A DNA stretch of 64,000 nucleotides from an uncultured Planktomarina sp. (GCA_905181815.1 CAJIZA010000001.1:930001-994000); one strand, 5' to 3'; shown: positions 18,618 through 28,434, numbered from the stretch's first letter. The notes: generated from the sequence alone by a model not told the origin. Translations and numbers: made by a program.

Positions 18618-21546
18618 GAAGCCGCCCCCCCTCTGGATCAAAAAATACTGGTGCACAAACCTCACAAAGCGTTGTGACGCCACTCAAATGCTCCACCATC
18701 TTGATCTGCTGACCATGGCGATTGCGCCCATCGCTCAGAAATGCTTGCGCAATGACCGAACCTAAAGTTGGAGAATAGCACATGGACGTAACATAACCCT
18801 CGTCGTTCTCGGAAACGGCTTCCGCTTCAGGCGCAAAAAGATGCGCGCCGGGGATAATTTGCTTCACTTTGCCGACGGGCCGCAACCCTACAAGCTGATC
18901 GCGCTTTAATCCCACAAGCCCGGGCCGCGCCGCCATGGTTTTGCCGATACAATCTTTCGCCTCTGACACCATCCGCTCGAGGCCAATGTCAAACGCGGTG
19001 GTGCGCCCATGAATTTCCGCATGGGTGATAAAGCCCTTTTCAATGCGCAAGACATTCAGCGCTTCCAGACCGTAAGCCCCGCCACCCAGCGCCTCGGCCC
19101 GCTCAAACAGCAGTTGAAAGAGGCCTTCGCCATAGCGCGCGGGCACCGCCAATTCATAAGCATGTTCCCCAGAAAAAGAGATCCTAAACAACCGCGCGGC
19201 AATGCCGCCCAATTGCACAGCTTTACAGCCCATATACGGCAGGGTTTTGTTGCTGATCTTGCGATCCAATATACCGTTGAGTAAGGTGCGAGCTTCTGGA
19301 CCCGCCACGGCAAATTGCGCCCAATGCTCTGTGACAGATGTGAAGCTCACGTCAAAATTTGGCCGCAGCCCTTGATGGACAAAATCCATATGCCGCATCA
19401 CCTGTCCAGCGGCTGCGGTGGTCGTGGTCATCAGGTAGTGAGCCGCGCCAATTCTGGCACAGGTGCCATCATCCATCACGTGACCGTCTTCACGCAACAT
19501 CAACCCATAGCGCACTCGGCCCTGTTTAAGACTGGCAAAAGAGTTGGTGTAAAGAAAATCTAAGAAAGCCGCCGCATCCGGGCCTTGTATATCGATTTTG
19601 CCTAAGGTTGAGACATCACAAATACCAACGGTCGCGCGCACCATCTGCACCTCACGGTCACAGGCTTGCCGCCAATGGGTCTCACCCCCCTGCGGGAAAT
19701 AGCTCGGTCGATACCACAGGCCCGCCTCAACCATCGGCGCGCCACGTTCTCTGCTGATCCTATCAGACGTCAACAACCGCTCTGGCGCAAACCCTTTGCC
19801 ATGCCCACCAGCCCCAAGGGCCGCCAGGGCGACAGGCACATAGGGCGGGCGGAAGGTGGTCGTACCAGTTTCAGGAATGCCTCGGCCGGTGGCATCAGCC
19901 AAAACCGCCAGCGCCGCGACATTGGAATTTTTACCCTGATCTGTGGCCATGCCTTGGGTGGTATAGCGCTTCATATGCTCGACCGAGCGAAAGTTTTCCT
20001 GCACAGCCTGTTTGATATCTTTGACCGTCACATCATTTTGAAAATCGAGCCATCCACGTCCGGTGCCACCAACATCCCAAAACGGCGTTATCTCATAGGG
20101 GGTGGCGTCCGCAATAGGCAAGGCGCTTGGCTTGACCCGTTTGCCCAGCGCCTTGGCCAGAGTGAGAGCCTCCGCCTGCCCCTGCGCCAAGGCGCCTTGC
20201 GTGCTCATCTCACCTGCAGCAGAACCCGCCGCCACCAGGCCGGGAATGGCGCCTGGCTGTGGCGTGAAACTCGCCAAAGCCGGGTCCCAAATCGGACGGC
20301 CGTTCATATGACACGTTAAATGTACCGACGGATTCCAGCCGCCCGAAACGCCCAGCACATCGCAGTCAATCGTTTTAACAGATCCATCGCTTTGCCGAAT
20401 TTCAATGCTTTTCAAACCCAATCGCCCGCGACTGCCCGTCACCACCGCGCCTGTATAAAGAGGATAATCGCCCAACGGTTGCGCCTCAGCGCGGCTGTCA
20501 ATCATGGCCACAACCTCAACGCCCGCTTCCGCAAAATCTCGCGCCGTGCGATGCGCATCAGCGTTGTTGCCAAAGATCGCCACCCTTTGGCCGGGGCTCA
20601 CCCCAAACCGGTTGAGGTAGCCGCGCATCGCGCCCGCGGCCATGATGCCGGGGCGATCATTGTTTGCAAAGGCGATTTGCCGCTCCAAAGCGCCTGCGCA
20701 TAGGATCGCACCGTTTGTGTAAATACGCCAAAAGGTTTCGCGCGGCAATCCGTCCGGCATCGCCTCCAACCCCGGCCCTACGCGCTCCAAGGCGCCAAAC
20801 ACCCCTTGGTCATAGGCGCCGGTCACTGTCGTATTCGTCATGATCCGTACAGAGGCTATCCCAGCCAATTCAGCCAATGCAGCCTGAACCCAAGCCGCAG
20901 CAGGCATCCCGTCTATATGCTCCATTTCCGACAAGAGCCGGCCGCCCAACTGGTCATGTTCGTCGGCCAGAATGACATCCAATCCAGCCCGTCCCGCCGT
21001 CAAGGCTGCCATAAGCCCAGCTGGCCCAGCGCCGATGATCAATACATCGCAATGCGCATAGGCTTTTTCATAAAGCTCATGATCGTAACGCGTCGTCAGG
21101 GCCCCGAGCCCCGCTGCGTGCCGGATGGCAGGCTCATAAACCCACTCCCAAAATTTGCGCGGCCACATGAAGGTTTTGTAATAAAATCCTGCCGACAGAA
21201 AGGGCGCCAAAACGTCATTCACGGCCAAGACATCAAATTTCAACGACGGCCAAGCATTTTGCGGCCTGGCCACAAGCCCGTCATACAGCGGCTGCATCGT
21301 GGCGCGGCTGTTCGGCTCGCGCGCAAAACCGCGCTCCAAAGTCACCAGAGCATTCGGCTCTTCCGACCCGGCAGTGACAATCCCTCTTGGACGATGGTAT
21401 TTGAATGATCGGCCAATTAGCCTTTGATCATTGGCCAAAAGAGCGCTGGCCAAAGTGTCGCCTGCAAAGCCCTCAAAGCTCTGCCCGCCAAAGGTGAACC
21501 TCAGCACGCGATTTCGGTCAATCAATCCTTTTCCAGCCACTCTCAC
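18610..21546 (-). CDS. soxA: Sarcosine oxidase alpha subunit
   Basis: SoxA is the largest subunit. It binds NAD and the folate that accepts the methyl group released from sarcosine. The ~978-residue protein begins with a 2Fe-2S-like N-terminal domain (LRFTFGGQSFEGFAGDTLAS), then an FAD/NAD-binding fold (CDVLIIGAGPAGLMAALTAG near residue 165), and ends in a GcvT-like aminomethyltransferase domain (YGLMLREDGHVMDDGTCARI, GLEALNVLRIEKGFI). GTG 21546 overlaps the soxD stop (GTGA) and has AAGGGG about 7 bases upstream, so it is preferred over a frame opening at 21618. Confidence 0.94.
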   Translation of the reverse strand: MRVAGKGLIDRNRVLRFTFGGQSFEGFAGDTLASALLANDQRLIGRSFKYHRPRGIVTAGSEEPNALVTLERGFAREPNSRATMQPLYDGLVARPQNAWPSLKFDVLAVNDVLAPFLSAGFYYKTFMWPRKFWEWVYEPAIRHAAGLGALTTRYDHELYEKAYAHCDVLIIGAGPAGLMAALTAGRAGLDVILADEHDQLGGRLLSEMEHIDGMPAAAWVQAALAELAGIASVRIMTNTTVTGAYDQGVFGALERVGPGLEAMPDGLPRETFWRIYTNGAILCAGALERQIAFANNDRPGIMAAGAMRGYLNRFGVSPGQRVAIFGNNADAHRTARDFAEAGVEVVAMIDSRAEAQPLGDYPLYTGAVVTGSRGRLGLKSIEIRQSDGSVKTIDCDVLGVSGGWNPSVHLTCHMNGRPIWDPALASFTPQPGAIPGLVAAGSAAGEMSTQGALAQGQAEALTLAKALGKRVKPSALPIADATPYEITPFWDVGGTGRGWLDFQNDVTVKDIKQAVQENFRSVEHMKRYTTQGMATDQGKNSNVAALAVLADATGRGIPETGTTTFRPPYVPVALAALGAGGHGKGFAPERLLTSDRISRERGAPMVEAGLWYRPSYFPQGGETHWRQACDREVQMVRATVGICDVSTLGKIDIQGPDAAAFLDFLYTNSFASLKQGRVRYGLMLREDGHVMDDGTCARIGAAHYLMTTTTAAAGQVMRHMDFVHQGLRPNFDVSFTSVTEHWAQFAVAGPEARTLLNGILDRKISNKTLPYMGCKAVQLGGIAARLFRISFSGEHAYELAVPARYGEGLFQLLFERAEALGGGAYGLEALNVLRIEKGFITHAEIHGRTTAFDIGLERMVSEAKDCIGKTMAARPGLVGLKRDQLVGLRPVGKVKQIIPGAHLFAPEAEAVSENDEGYVTSMCYSPTLGSVIAQAFLSDGRNRHGQQIKMVEHLSGVTTLCEVCAPVFFDPEGGRLRG

Positions 21547-21806
21547 AGCTGATCCCCCTTGACCAAACGCGCAGACAAAACCGCATGCGAAACCGTATCG
21601 CGGCGCACCACGAGCCAAGCACCGCAGCCAAATTCATGATGCCAAAGGTCCTCGGTTATTCCGGCAGGATTCTCGCGGTTGTGCAGATAGTCATCCCAGA
21701 CCTCCGCCCCCGCATCAGGCGCCGGCCGCGCAAGAGCGGTGGCATGGCCGGAATAGTAAAACTCACGCCGATCTCGCATGCCGCAAAGAGGACACTCTAT
21801 GCGCAT
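21543..21806 (-). CDS. soxD: Sarcosine oxidase delta subunit
   Basis: SoxD is the small zinc-binding subunit. The 87-residue protein has MRIECPLCGMRDRREFYYSG at the N-terminus, giving two zinc cysteines, and HHEFGCGAWLVVRRDTVSHA, which contributes the remaining histidine and cysteine ligands. It sits in the standard soxB-soxD-soxA-soxG order and overlaps the soxA start. Confidence 0.95.
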   Translation of the reverse strand: MRIECPLCGMRDRREFYYSGHATALARPAPDAGAEVWDDYLHNRENPAGITEDLWHHEFGCGAWLVVRRDTVSHAVLSARLVKGDQL

Positions 21807-21866
21807 GGGCGGCCTCCTTTGGTGCAGCGGACAGACACATTATGATCTAAAAACATCCGACCTATC

Positions 21867-23120
21867 CTAATGCAAATTATGTTGGGCACCGGTGCCCTCT
21901 TCATCCATCAACCCACTCCCACCGCGGAACCGATCCAGGCGGAAGCGCGCGGCGGCGGCATGCGGGCGATCTGCGGCTAAAAGATGTGCAAAACAATGGC
22001 CAGAAGCCGGCACAGCCTTAAAACCACCATAGCACCAGCCCGCGTTCAAATATAAACCCTCAATATGAGTTTTATCTATAATGGGTGACCCGTCGGGAGT
22101 CATATCCATGATGCCACCCCAACTGCGCAGCATCCGCGCCTTGCCGATCATCGGCATAAGCGTCATCCCAGCCTCCGCCACATGCTCCACCATTGGCAGA
22201 TTGCCGCGGGCGGCATAGCTGGAATACATATCCAGATCCCCACCAAAGACCAAACCACCCTTGTCCGATTGGCTGATATAAAAATGCCCCATGCCAAAGC
22301 TGATCACGTGATCAATACAGGGTTTCAGCCCCTCAGTGACAAAGGCCTGCAGCACGTGGCTTTCAATGGGAAGGCGCATGCCCGCCATAGCCGCTACCTG
22401 GCTCGAGCGCCCCGCGACGACCATCGCCACTTTTTTTGCGCTTATGGCACCGCGGCTGGTTTGTACGCCGCGCACCACGCCTTGCGCGATGTCGATGCCC
22501 GTCACCTCGCAATTCTGGATCAAATCCACACCAAGCCGATCCGCCCCACGCGCATAGCCCCAAGCAACCGCATCATGCCGCGCCGTGCCCGCCCGCCGCT
22601 GCAACAGGCCGCCATAAATCGGGAACCGCCCCTGATTATAGTCCAAGTAAGGCACCATTTTGCGCAATTGCGCCACGGACAACAACTCCGCATCATCGCC
22701 TTGGTTTAGAATGGAATTGGCTCGGCGAATGGCCGCGTCTCTTTGCCCATCACTGTGAAACAGGGCAATTTGCCCACGCTGGGAATGCATGACATTGTAA
22801 TTGAGATCCGCCTCCAGTCCTTCCCAGAGCTTCAAGGAATGCGAATAGAATTCCGAGTTCCCCGGCAAAAAGTAATTGGCCCGAACAATGGTTGTATTAC
22901 GTCCAATATTGCCGCCACCAATGTAGCCCTTCTCCAGCACGGCAATGCGCTTGAGCCCATGTTCTTTTGCCAGGTAGTAGGCGGTCGATAGGCCATGCCC
23001 ACCGCCTCCAATGATCACAATATCGTAGGCCTCCGCTGGCTCAGGATCACGCCAATGCTCCCGCCAACCACGGTTACCGGTCAACCCTTGGGTGAGGACT
23101 TTCAGAGCTGAAAAGCGCAT
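21867..23120 (-). CDS. soxB: Sarcosine oxidase beta subunit
   Basis: SoxB carries FAD and the covalent FMN and oxidises sarcosine to glycine, formaldehyde equivalents and hydrogen peroxide. The 417-residue protein has the dinucleotide-binding motif VIIGGGGHGLSTAYYLAKEH near residue 35, the conserved GYIGGGNIGRNTTIVRANY and a C-terminal YLNAGWCYGGFKAVPASG. It heads the soxBDAG operon. The glyA, folD and purU genes that often accompany sox operons are not here. About 110 bases separate it from psd, with no obvious regulator. Confidence 0.95.
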   Translation of the reverse strand: MRFSALKVLTQGLTGNRGWREHWRDPEPAEAYDIVIIGGGGHGLSTAYYLAKEHGLKRIAVLEKGYIGGGNIGRNTTIVRANYFLPGNSEFYSHSLKLWEGLEADLNYNVMHSQRGQIALFHSDGQRDAAIRRANSILNQGDDAELLSVAQLRKMVPYLDYNQGRFPIYGGLLQRRAGTARHDAVAWGYARGADRLGVDLIQNCEVTGIDIAQGVVRGVQTSRGAISAKKVAMVVAGRSSQVAAMAGMRLPIESHVLQAFVTEGLKPCIDHVISFGMGHFYISQSDKGGLVFGGDLDMYSSYAARGNLPMVEHVAEAGMTLMPMIGKARMLRSWGGIMDMTPDGSPIIDKTHIEGLYLNAGWCYGGFKAVPASGHCFAHLLAADRPHAAAARFRLDRFRGGSGLMDEEGTGAQHNLH

Positions 23121-23232
23121 ATCTTAAACCTGCAAATTGGAACAAAAGTTAGTGAATAAAAATATCCCGACTTTGGCAAGGGGGAATGCAAAGGTCCACG
23201 GCTCTGATCGCGACAACTCTTGTATCAGTACA

Positions 23233-23925
23233 TTAAATCGGTTGAATGGGCCAGTCTTCAGCAGGCACGTTCAAGCGGGCTAAAATAGTTTCACCGGCCA
23301 CCGCTGTCTGCCCCAAGCCCACAGCAGGCTCCACGCCTTCGGGCAGGAAGATATCCAAACGGCTGCCAAAACGGATTAAGCCAAACCGCTCGCCCACGCT
23401 CAAGCTCTCGCCCACATTTGTAAAACAGACAATACGGCGCGCCACGAGTCCGGCGATCTGCGTCACCCCAATTCGGGTTTTATCTGCAGATTCAATGGTG
23501 ATGGAGTTACGCTCATTGTGCTCGCTCGCCTTGTCCAAGGACGCGTTGAGAAACTTGCCATGGTGGTAACAAGTCGCAACCACAGAGCCGGCCATGGGCG
23601 CACGATTCACATGGCAGTTGAAGACATTCATGAACACAGACACGCGTGTCAATAGCTTGTCGCCCAGTTGCATATCCGCTGGCGGGACGGTCTTAGTGAT
23701 CAAAGACACCACCCCATCAGCGGGGGAGAGGATAAGCCCCGGTCTTTGCGCCACAGAGCGTACCGGGTCGCGGAAAAAGTAATAGCACCATACGGTCAGT
23801 CCCAAGCCAAGCCAAAATAACGGCTCCCAGACCAGCCAAAGCACAGCCGTCACGGCCGCAAATGTCGCCACAAATTTACGTCCTTCAGGGTGCATCGGGA
23901 CGGCGATGACTTTCATCATATTCAT
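23233..23925 (-). CDS. psd: Phosphatidylserine decarboxylase proenzyme
   Basis: Psd converts phosphatidylserine to phosphatidylethanolamine at the inner membrane. The 230-residue form is the short archaeal/alphaproteobacterial type. It has a hydrophobic N-terminal segment, [31 protein letters not shown], and the self-cleavage site [16 protein letters not shown], where cleavage at G-S makes the pyruvoyl group. It follows dgkA by four bases in the unit pssA-dgkA-psd. Confidence 0.95.
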   Translation of the reverse strand: MNMMKVIAVPMHPEGRKFVATFAAVTAVLWLVWEPLFWLGLGLTVWCYYFFRDPVRSVAQRPGLILSPADGVVSLITKTVPPADMQLGDKLLTRVSVFMNVFNCHVNRAPMAGSVVATCYHHGKFLNASLDKASEHNERNSITIESADKTRIGVTQIAGLVARRIVCFTNVGESLSVGERFGLIRFGSRLDIFLPEGVEPAVGLGQTAVAGETILARLNVPAEDWPIQPI

Positions 23926-23929
23926 CAGA

Positions 23930-24181
23930 TTAATTCCAATTCAAAGTTGTTAAGATCACAAAAAGCGCAAAAATCCCATTCAGACAAAGCACATAGAAAA
24001 CTGCGAATGATCCGAGGTCTTTGGCATGTTTTGTGGGAAGTGACCACTCCGGTGTCACCAGATCGACAATTTCTTCAATCGCCGTATCGAGCGCTTCGGC
24101 CACAGCGGCAGCTGCAGCTGCCACAAGCATCAACGGATGCAACTGTCTTATCCATGTCATCACTTGAGACCTTTTGGCCAT
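23930..24181 (-). CDS. Short DgkA-family diacylglycerol kinase-like protein, N-terminally truncated
   Basis: The 83-residue protein matches the C-terminal two thirds of prokaryotic diacylglycerol kinase (about 120 residues). The catalytic stretch [14 protein letters not shown], then the conserved [12 protein letters not shown], and a last membrane helix are present. The amphipathic N-terminus and first membrane helix, including the metal-binding Glu equivalent to E. coli Glu28, are missing. It starts two bases after pssA. The start region (ATGGCCAAAAGGTCT) nearly repeats the end of pssA (ATGGCTAAAAACTCT), so the current start may have arisen by local duplication after loss of the true 5' end. 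It may be non-functional. Confidence 0.7.
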   Translation of the reverse strand: MAKRSQVMTWIRQLHPLMLVAAAAAAVAEALDTAIEEIVDLVTPEWSLPTKHAKDLGSFAVFYVLCLNGIFALFVILTTLNWN

Positions 24182-24183
24182 TT

Positions 24184-24927
24184 TTAAGAGTTTTTAGCCA
24201 TTTTTGCACGTTTTGAGAGACTAAAAATTGGGATCATCGCCAAGTAAATCGCATTGGCAAACAACAGCGTGTACCAAGGGAACACAAACAGGCAGATCAC
24301 AAAGACAACCGCCAGCAAAATCACCGGCAGCCGCATGGAAGCGGGGAAAGTTGTGCCCTTGAGTGACATGGTTGGGAATGTGCCCACGGCAAGACCTGCA
24401 CAAATCACAACAAATGCAATAGCCGCCTCAACATAATGGCCGGCCACATCCACCCCGGCCATTACCAAAAACAGCGGCGACAGTCCCAAACAGGCCAATG
24501 CGGGCGCGGGCACTCCGATAAAATCAACCGATTTTACCCCATCCGATTGACTGACATTAAAGCGCGCCAAGCGGAGGGCGCAGCAGATCGAAAAGATCAT
24601 GACAGCGATCCACCCAAATCTCGCGGCATCCGAGTCTACAAAGATTGTAAAATAAATCACCAAAGGCGTCGCGATCCCGAAATTGAAAAAATCGGCCAGC
24701 GTGTCCAATTCAGCACCAATTTTACTTTCACTTTTCAAAGCCCGCGCAAGCCGGCCATCGGCGGCATCCAAAATCATCGCCAAAACCAGCAAATATAAAG
24801 CCACACTGACGTTGCCTTGCAGCGCAGAACGCACCGCCGTTAACCCGACGCAAATACCGAAAATCGTTACAATATTCGGCAACATCTTGGATAGTGGCTC
24901 TCTTGGAGTGGAAGACGAAGATTTCAT
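24184..24927 (-). CDS. pssA: CDP-diacylglycerol--serine O-phosphatidyltransferase
   Basis: PssA makes phosphatidylserine from CDP-diacylglycerol and serine, upstream of Psd. The CDP-alcohol phosphatidyltransferase signature is clear: DAADGRLARALKSESKIGAELDTLADF (D-G-x2-A-R-x8-G-x3-D-x3-D) near residues 53-79. About eight membrane helices follow. Its ATG overlaps the stop of the decayed PAP2 frame (ATGA), so it was once coupled to that gene. Confidence 0.94.
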   Translation of the reverse strand: MKSSSSTPREPLSKMLPNIVTIFGICVGLTAVRSALQGNVSVALYLLVLAMILDAADGRLARALKSESKIGAELDTLADFFNFGIATPLVIYFTIFVDSDAARFGWIAVMIFSICCALRLARFNVSQSDGVKSVDFIGVPAPALACLGLSPLFLVMAGVDVAGHYVEAAIAFVVICAGLAVGTFPTMSLKGTTFPASMRLPVILLAVVFVICLFVFPWYTLLFANAIYLAMIPIFSLSKRAKMAKNS

Positions 24928-25500
24928 GTGACCCCAAAGAAGCGCGCTATTTGACGGCGAAAATCAGACAGTTTTGTCGAAAACAATGCCGCCACCAACA
25001 GTCTAAACCTAACAGAGTTTAACGTAGCAGAAATCGTATGCTTGTCCAACATAACTGGTGCGTACATCGTAAACAGCAAAACGGGGATCACAATGACACC
25101 AAACCAAATACTATACCGACGCATAATAAAATAGGCACAAGCCCCCACAAGGATTGAATACCCTGACGGCATATAATGTTTCGGGTGGTCGAATTGGCCC
25201 TTGCCCCAGCCGTGTGCCCATAATTTCAACATCATTGAGTAGTCACTTTGGACCGTGTGACGCCAAAATCCCTGGAACCTATATCATGCCTAACTACTTC
25301 CAGCACTCTTTGCCTTTCAGGACCAAGGCGAGTACAAATGGCAGAAGGGTCTTAATATGACGCCCATAATCTTCAAACGCCAAAACCACTGGTCGCTCAT
25401 GCCCACCTTTTGAGACTGCATAGTCGTTTTTCATATCGCTAGGACAGAGGGTCGCCGCAAGAATGCTCAACAACACCATGCACACCACAACACTATGGCG
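24924..25500 (-). pseudogene. PAP2-family membrane phosphatase, broken
   Basis: Two separated frames together resemble a PAP2 lipid phosphatase. The N-terminal piece (about 25294-25500) reads CPSDMKNDYAVSKGGHERPV and FEDYGRHIKTLLPFVLAL and stops at a TAG. Further stops and a frame change follow (LASHGPKVTTQ), and the C-terminal piece 24924-25235 has HYMPSGYSILVGACAYFIMR. The PAP2 signature PSGH has become PSGY, and the final Arg-His-Asp motif is not recognisable (MLDKHTISATLN). Loss of the histidines and the breaks make it inactive. Its stop overlaps the pssA start, so it was once the upstream member of this operon. Confidence 0.65.
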
Positions 25501-25541
25501 GTAAATAACTTTTAAAGGTTAGGATAAAAATTCTCTGGATG

Positions 25542-26225
25542 TCATAGGCCGCCTACTCCACCAATGACCAAGACCATAACATCTTTACGCGCTATGTGCG
25601 CAGTTATGAAATATGCATCGGGTAGTAGGACTTGTTCACAGTTGTCCATAGCGACGCGATTGAAGTGCCACCCATCGTTTACAATACAGGACCATGGCGG
25701 AATTTTACTGCCCATGCGCGATGCATGCCGATCGTACCAAAGCATCGTGAAAGAGGTTATTGCAATCCATGCGGCCAGCAGGCCAATTGCCTCAAGCATC
25801 AAGGCAAAGCGCCAAATGCGCTTTGGACCCTGCACTCTGATTTCAAAACCAAAACAGCCGGAATTACTCCCAAGAACGGCACATAATGCAAAAGCGACAG
25901 ATGCAAGAGCTCTGCAGCTTCGCACTGGTCGGTGTTTATACTATGCCCAACCATCGTCCAATCAATTTCAACTCCGAAAGTCAGCATGCAATATAGCGCG
26001 AACACCGTATGCATCAGCCAAAGCGCGATGGCTTACAGAATGCAGGCAAGGGTGGCCAAAAGGTAAAATTGCAGCACTCGCAATTATAGGATTTGCACCC
26101 AGTCCTCGACCGTGTGCAGGTCACTGAACCGCAATGCATAGGCTAGCAAAGGCATTTGAGATGCTGCCAAAGTGAACACACAGACAGCAGCTGTAAAGCT
26201 CACTAATCTAACAGGTCTGGTCAGT
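25542..26225 (-). pseudogene. EptA-like phosphoethanolamine transferase, N-terminal membrane domain remnant
   Basis: Three pieces in different frames can be joined. The first is LTRPVRLVSFTAAVCVFTLA and LLAYALRFSD (ending at a stop at 26084). The second is FGVEIDWTMVGHSINTDQCE and ELLHLSLLHYVPFLGVIPAV (25799-26014). The third is AIGLLAAWIAITSFTMLWYD (ending at 25542). The order and motifs follow the EptA/DUF1705 membrane domain, in which a YGV-DxxMIxNVLxTDPAEA segment precedes LLxxGVLPALLL. After VMVLVIGGVGGL, where the catalytic sulfatase-like domain should begin, the sequence stops and is replaced by the PAP2 remnant. EptA modifies lipid A with phosphoethanolamine and releases diacylglycerol, which explains the dgkA neighbour. 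Confidence 0.6.
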
Positions 26226-26331
26226 ATGTTTTCAAACTAATCCCACACAAAAATACATTTCCGAATGGGAGCTGCAAATTATCGCAGCCCCGATGGCTAC
26301 CGACCTTTTCGGTCGCGCAATGTCAATTGCG

Positions 26332-27769
26332 CTACAATCCCTTGTTTTTGTAAGATGCCGCGACCTTTTGGATGCTGACCAGATAGGCCGCGGTACGCAG
26401 ATCGGGCACGTCGGCACGCCGCCGCCACACCTCTGCCATGTCATTGTATGCGCCGCGCATCGTGTCATCGAGGCCAGAGCGCACCAGCTCTAATTCGCTC
26501 GCTCCTTTAAGATATTTCTCTTTAAAATTCGGGAGTCAGCTGCCAATTAACGTTGCTGGATTTGCTTAACCGCTCCAACTCATTGACAATAAGCTGGTTG
26601 CGCGATTCCTCGCGGCGACGCTCCAGGCGGCCAAAGCGGATATGGCTAAGATTTTTCACCCATTCGAAATAAGACACTGTCACCCCGCCCGCATTGGCAT
26701 ACATATCCGGGATAATCACCACGCCCCGCTCACGAAGGATCGCATCCGCTCCGGCCGTCACAGGCCCATTCGCCGCCTCGACGATCAAACGCGCTTGCAC
26801 CCGATTGGCGTTGTCATAGTGGACAACCCCTTCCAAAGCGGCAGGGATCAAAATATCACAATCTGCCTCCAAAACGCTGGCCCCATCGGCGGTATAGCTG
26901 CCGCCCTCAAACCCCTTCACCCCGCCATGTTCGGCGATCCAAGACTTTAGCGCCTCAATATCCAAGCCGTCAGGATTTTGTACCGCCCCATCCCGCTCAA
27001 TCACCCCAGTGATCCGCGCACCATCTTCCTCACTCAAGAATTTAGCTGCGTGGTACCCCACATTGCCCAGCCCCTGCACAATAATGGCTTTGGCATCGAG
27101 CCCCCCCGACAGCCCAGCGGCCGCAAGATCTTCGGGATGACGGAAGTACTCTTGCAAGGCATATTGGACCCCGCGGCCAGTCGCCTCAGTGCGCCCTTCA
27201 ATCCCGCCACCGCTCACTGGCTTACCAGTTACGCAGGCTCGTGCATTGATATCAGTTGTATGCATCCGCTGATATTGATCGGCAATCCAAGCCATTTCCC
27301 GCTCGCCCGTGCCCATATCCGGTGCCGGCACGTTTTGCGACGGGTGGATCAAATCACGTTTAATAAGCTCATAGGCAAAGCGTCGGGTGATTTGCTCCAA
27401 TTCATGCTCATCATAGGCCAAAGGATCAATCCGTAGGCCGCCCTTGGAGCCGCCATAAGGCGCATCAACCAGAGCACATTTATACGTCATCAAAGCAGCA
27501 AGCGCCTCTACCTCATCTTGGTTGACGCCAAGCGCATAACGAATGCCACCTTTTACAGGCTCCATATGTTCCGAATGCACCGCGCGGTAGCCTGTGAATG
27601 TGGTCATCTGGCCCCGCAGGCGCACACCAAAGCGCACCGTATAGGTGGCATTACAGACCCTTATCTTTTCCGCCAATCCCGGCGATAAATCCAAAAGCGC
27701 CACTGCGCGACTGAACATTATATCAACACTATCGCGAAAACTTGGCTCAGATGCGTTGGTGTCGTTCAT
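26332..27769 (-). pseudogene. Glutamate dehydrogenase (Glu/Leu/Phe/Val family) with a C-terminal frameshift
   Basis: From ATG 27769 the frame encodes a normal glutamate dehydrogenase (NAD(P)-dependent deamination of glutamate): MEPVKGGIRYALGVNQDEVE, ALVDAPYGGSKGGLRIDP, Rossmann motif GLGNVGYHAAKFL, and ANAGGVTVSYFEWVKNLSHI. It stops at 26522-26524 after LTPEF, 415 codons in. The expected ending KEKYLKGASELELVRSGLDD through VSIQKVAASYKNKGL is present one frame over and ends at TAG 26332-26334. One extra T in the T4 run at 26524-26527 explains the shift. If real, the protein loses about 62 residues of the C-terminal helices. Activity of the short form is uncertain. Confidence 0.82.
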
Positions 27770-27847
27770 TAAACCTATCCTGAATGGTAGTTGAAATATA
27801 CTGCCAGCAGCCTACCGCGGCTCATTTGAAATAAAAAGCCTGTTTTC

Positions 27848-28345
27848 TCATAATTTCATGTTCATTAAGGGAGAATCTGCGCGCTCTTCGAGCAAAACAG
27901 CTAAACTGTCCGACATAAATTTAGCCTCTGACGGCGCTGTCACTCCGCCGATGCCAACCCGCGTGCCGAATTTCCAATATAAGCCTGGGATCCAGGCCCG
28001 CTCAGTCTTGTTTTGCAGGGTCACAACGAAGCCATTGGAAGGTTTGAATGCAAACACGCCGCGCTCCACGCGCGAAATATCATCCATAGCGGCCAAAACT
28101 CGGCCATCTTCGAAATATAGACCAGAGGCGCGCAACTCAATATGGCCCCTGGTGCCCCTTTGCATGGCACGCGCCATCCACAACACAGCCGCAGCAACGA
28201 CGACCAAGAACGCCTTATGCACAAATCCCGCATTTATGGTGGCCGTCAGGTACACGACCAAAAATCCGAGCAGCATCATGACAAAAAGAGCAAAGCCGCG
28301 ACGCACCGTCGAGGCTTTAAGTCGCGCTATTACAGAATCTGACAT
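27848..28345 (-). CDS. Hypothetical membrane protein
   Basis: No family was recognised. The protein (165 residues from ATG 28345, which has GAGGAAGG about 5 bases upstream) has two N-terminal membrane helices (GFALFVMMLLGFLVVYLTAT and KAFLVVVAAAVLWMARAM). A soluble beta-rich C-terminal domain follows (ELRASGLYFEDGRVLAAMDD, RVERGVFAFKPSNGFVVTLQ) and resembles membrane-anchored PH-like proteins in outline only. It lies between gdh and a beta-hydroxyacid dehydrogenase, same strand, with short gaps to each. Confidence 0.75.
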   Translation of the reverse strand: MSDSVIARLKASTVRRGFALFVMMLLGFLVVYLTATINAGFVHKAFLVVVAAAVLWMARAMQRGTRGHIELRASGLYFEDGRVLAAMDDISRVERGVFAFKPSNGFVVTLQNKTERAWIPGLYWKFGTRVGIGGVTAPSEAKFMSDSLAVLLEERADSPLMNMKL

Positions 28346-28434
28346 TTCAGCCTTCCTCAAATTTCACCTTTGACGCTGGCGCCCCGCGATCTACCTGCCT
28401 TGAAACGCGCCAAAATGGAAGGTTAAACTTTGCC

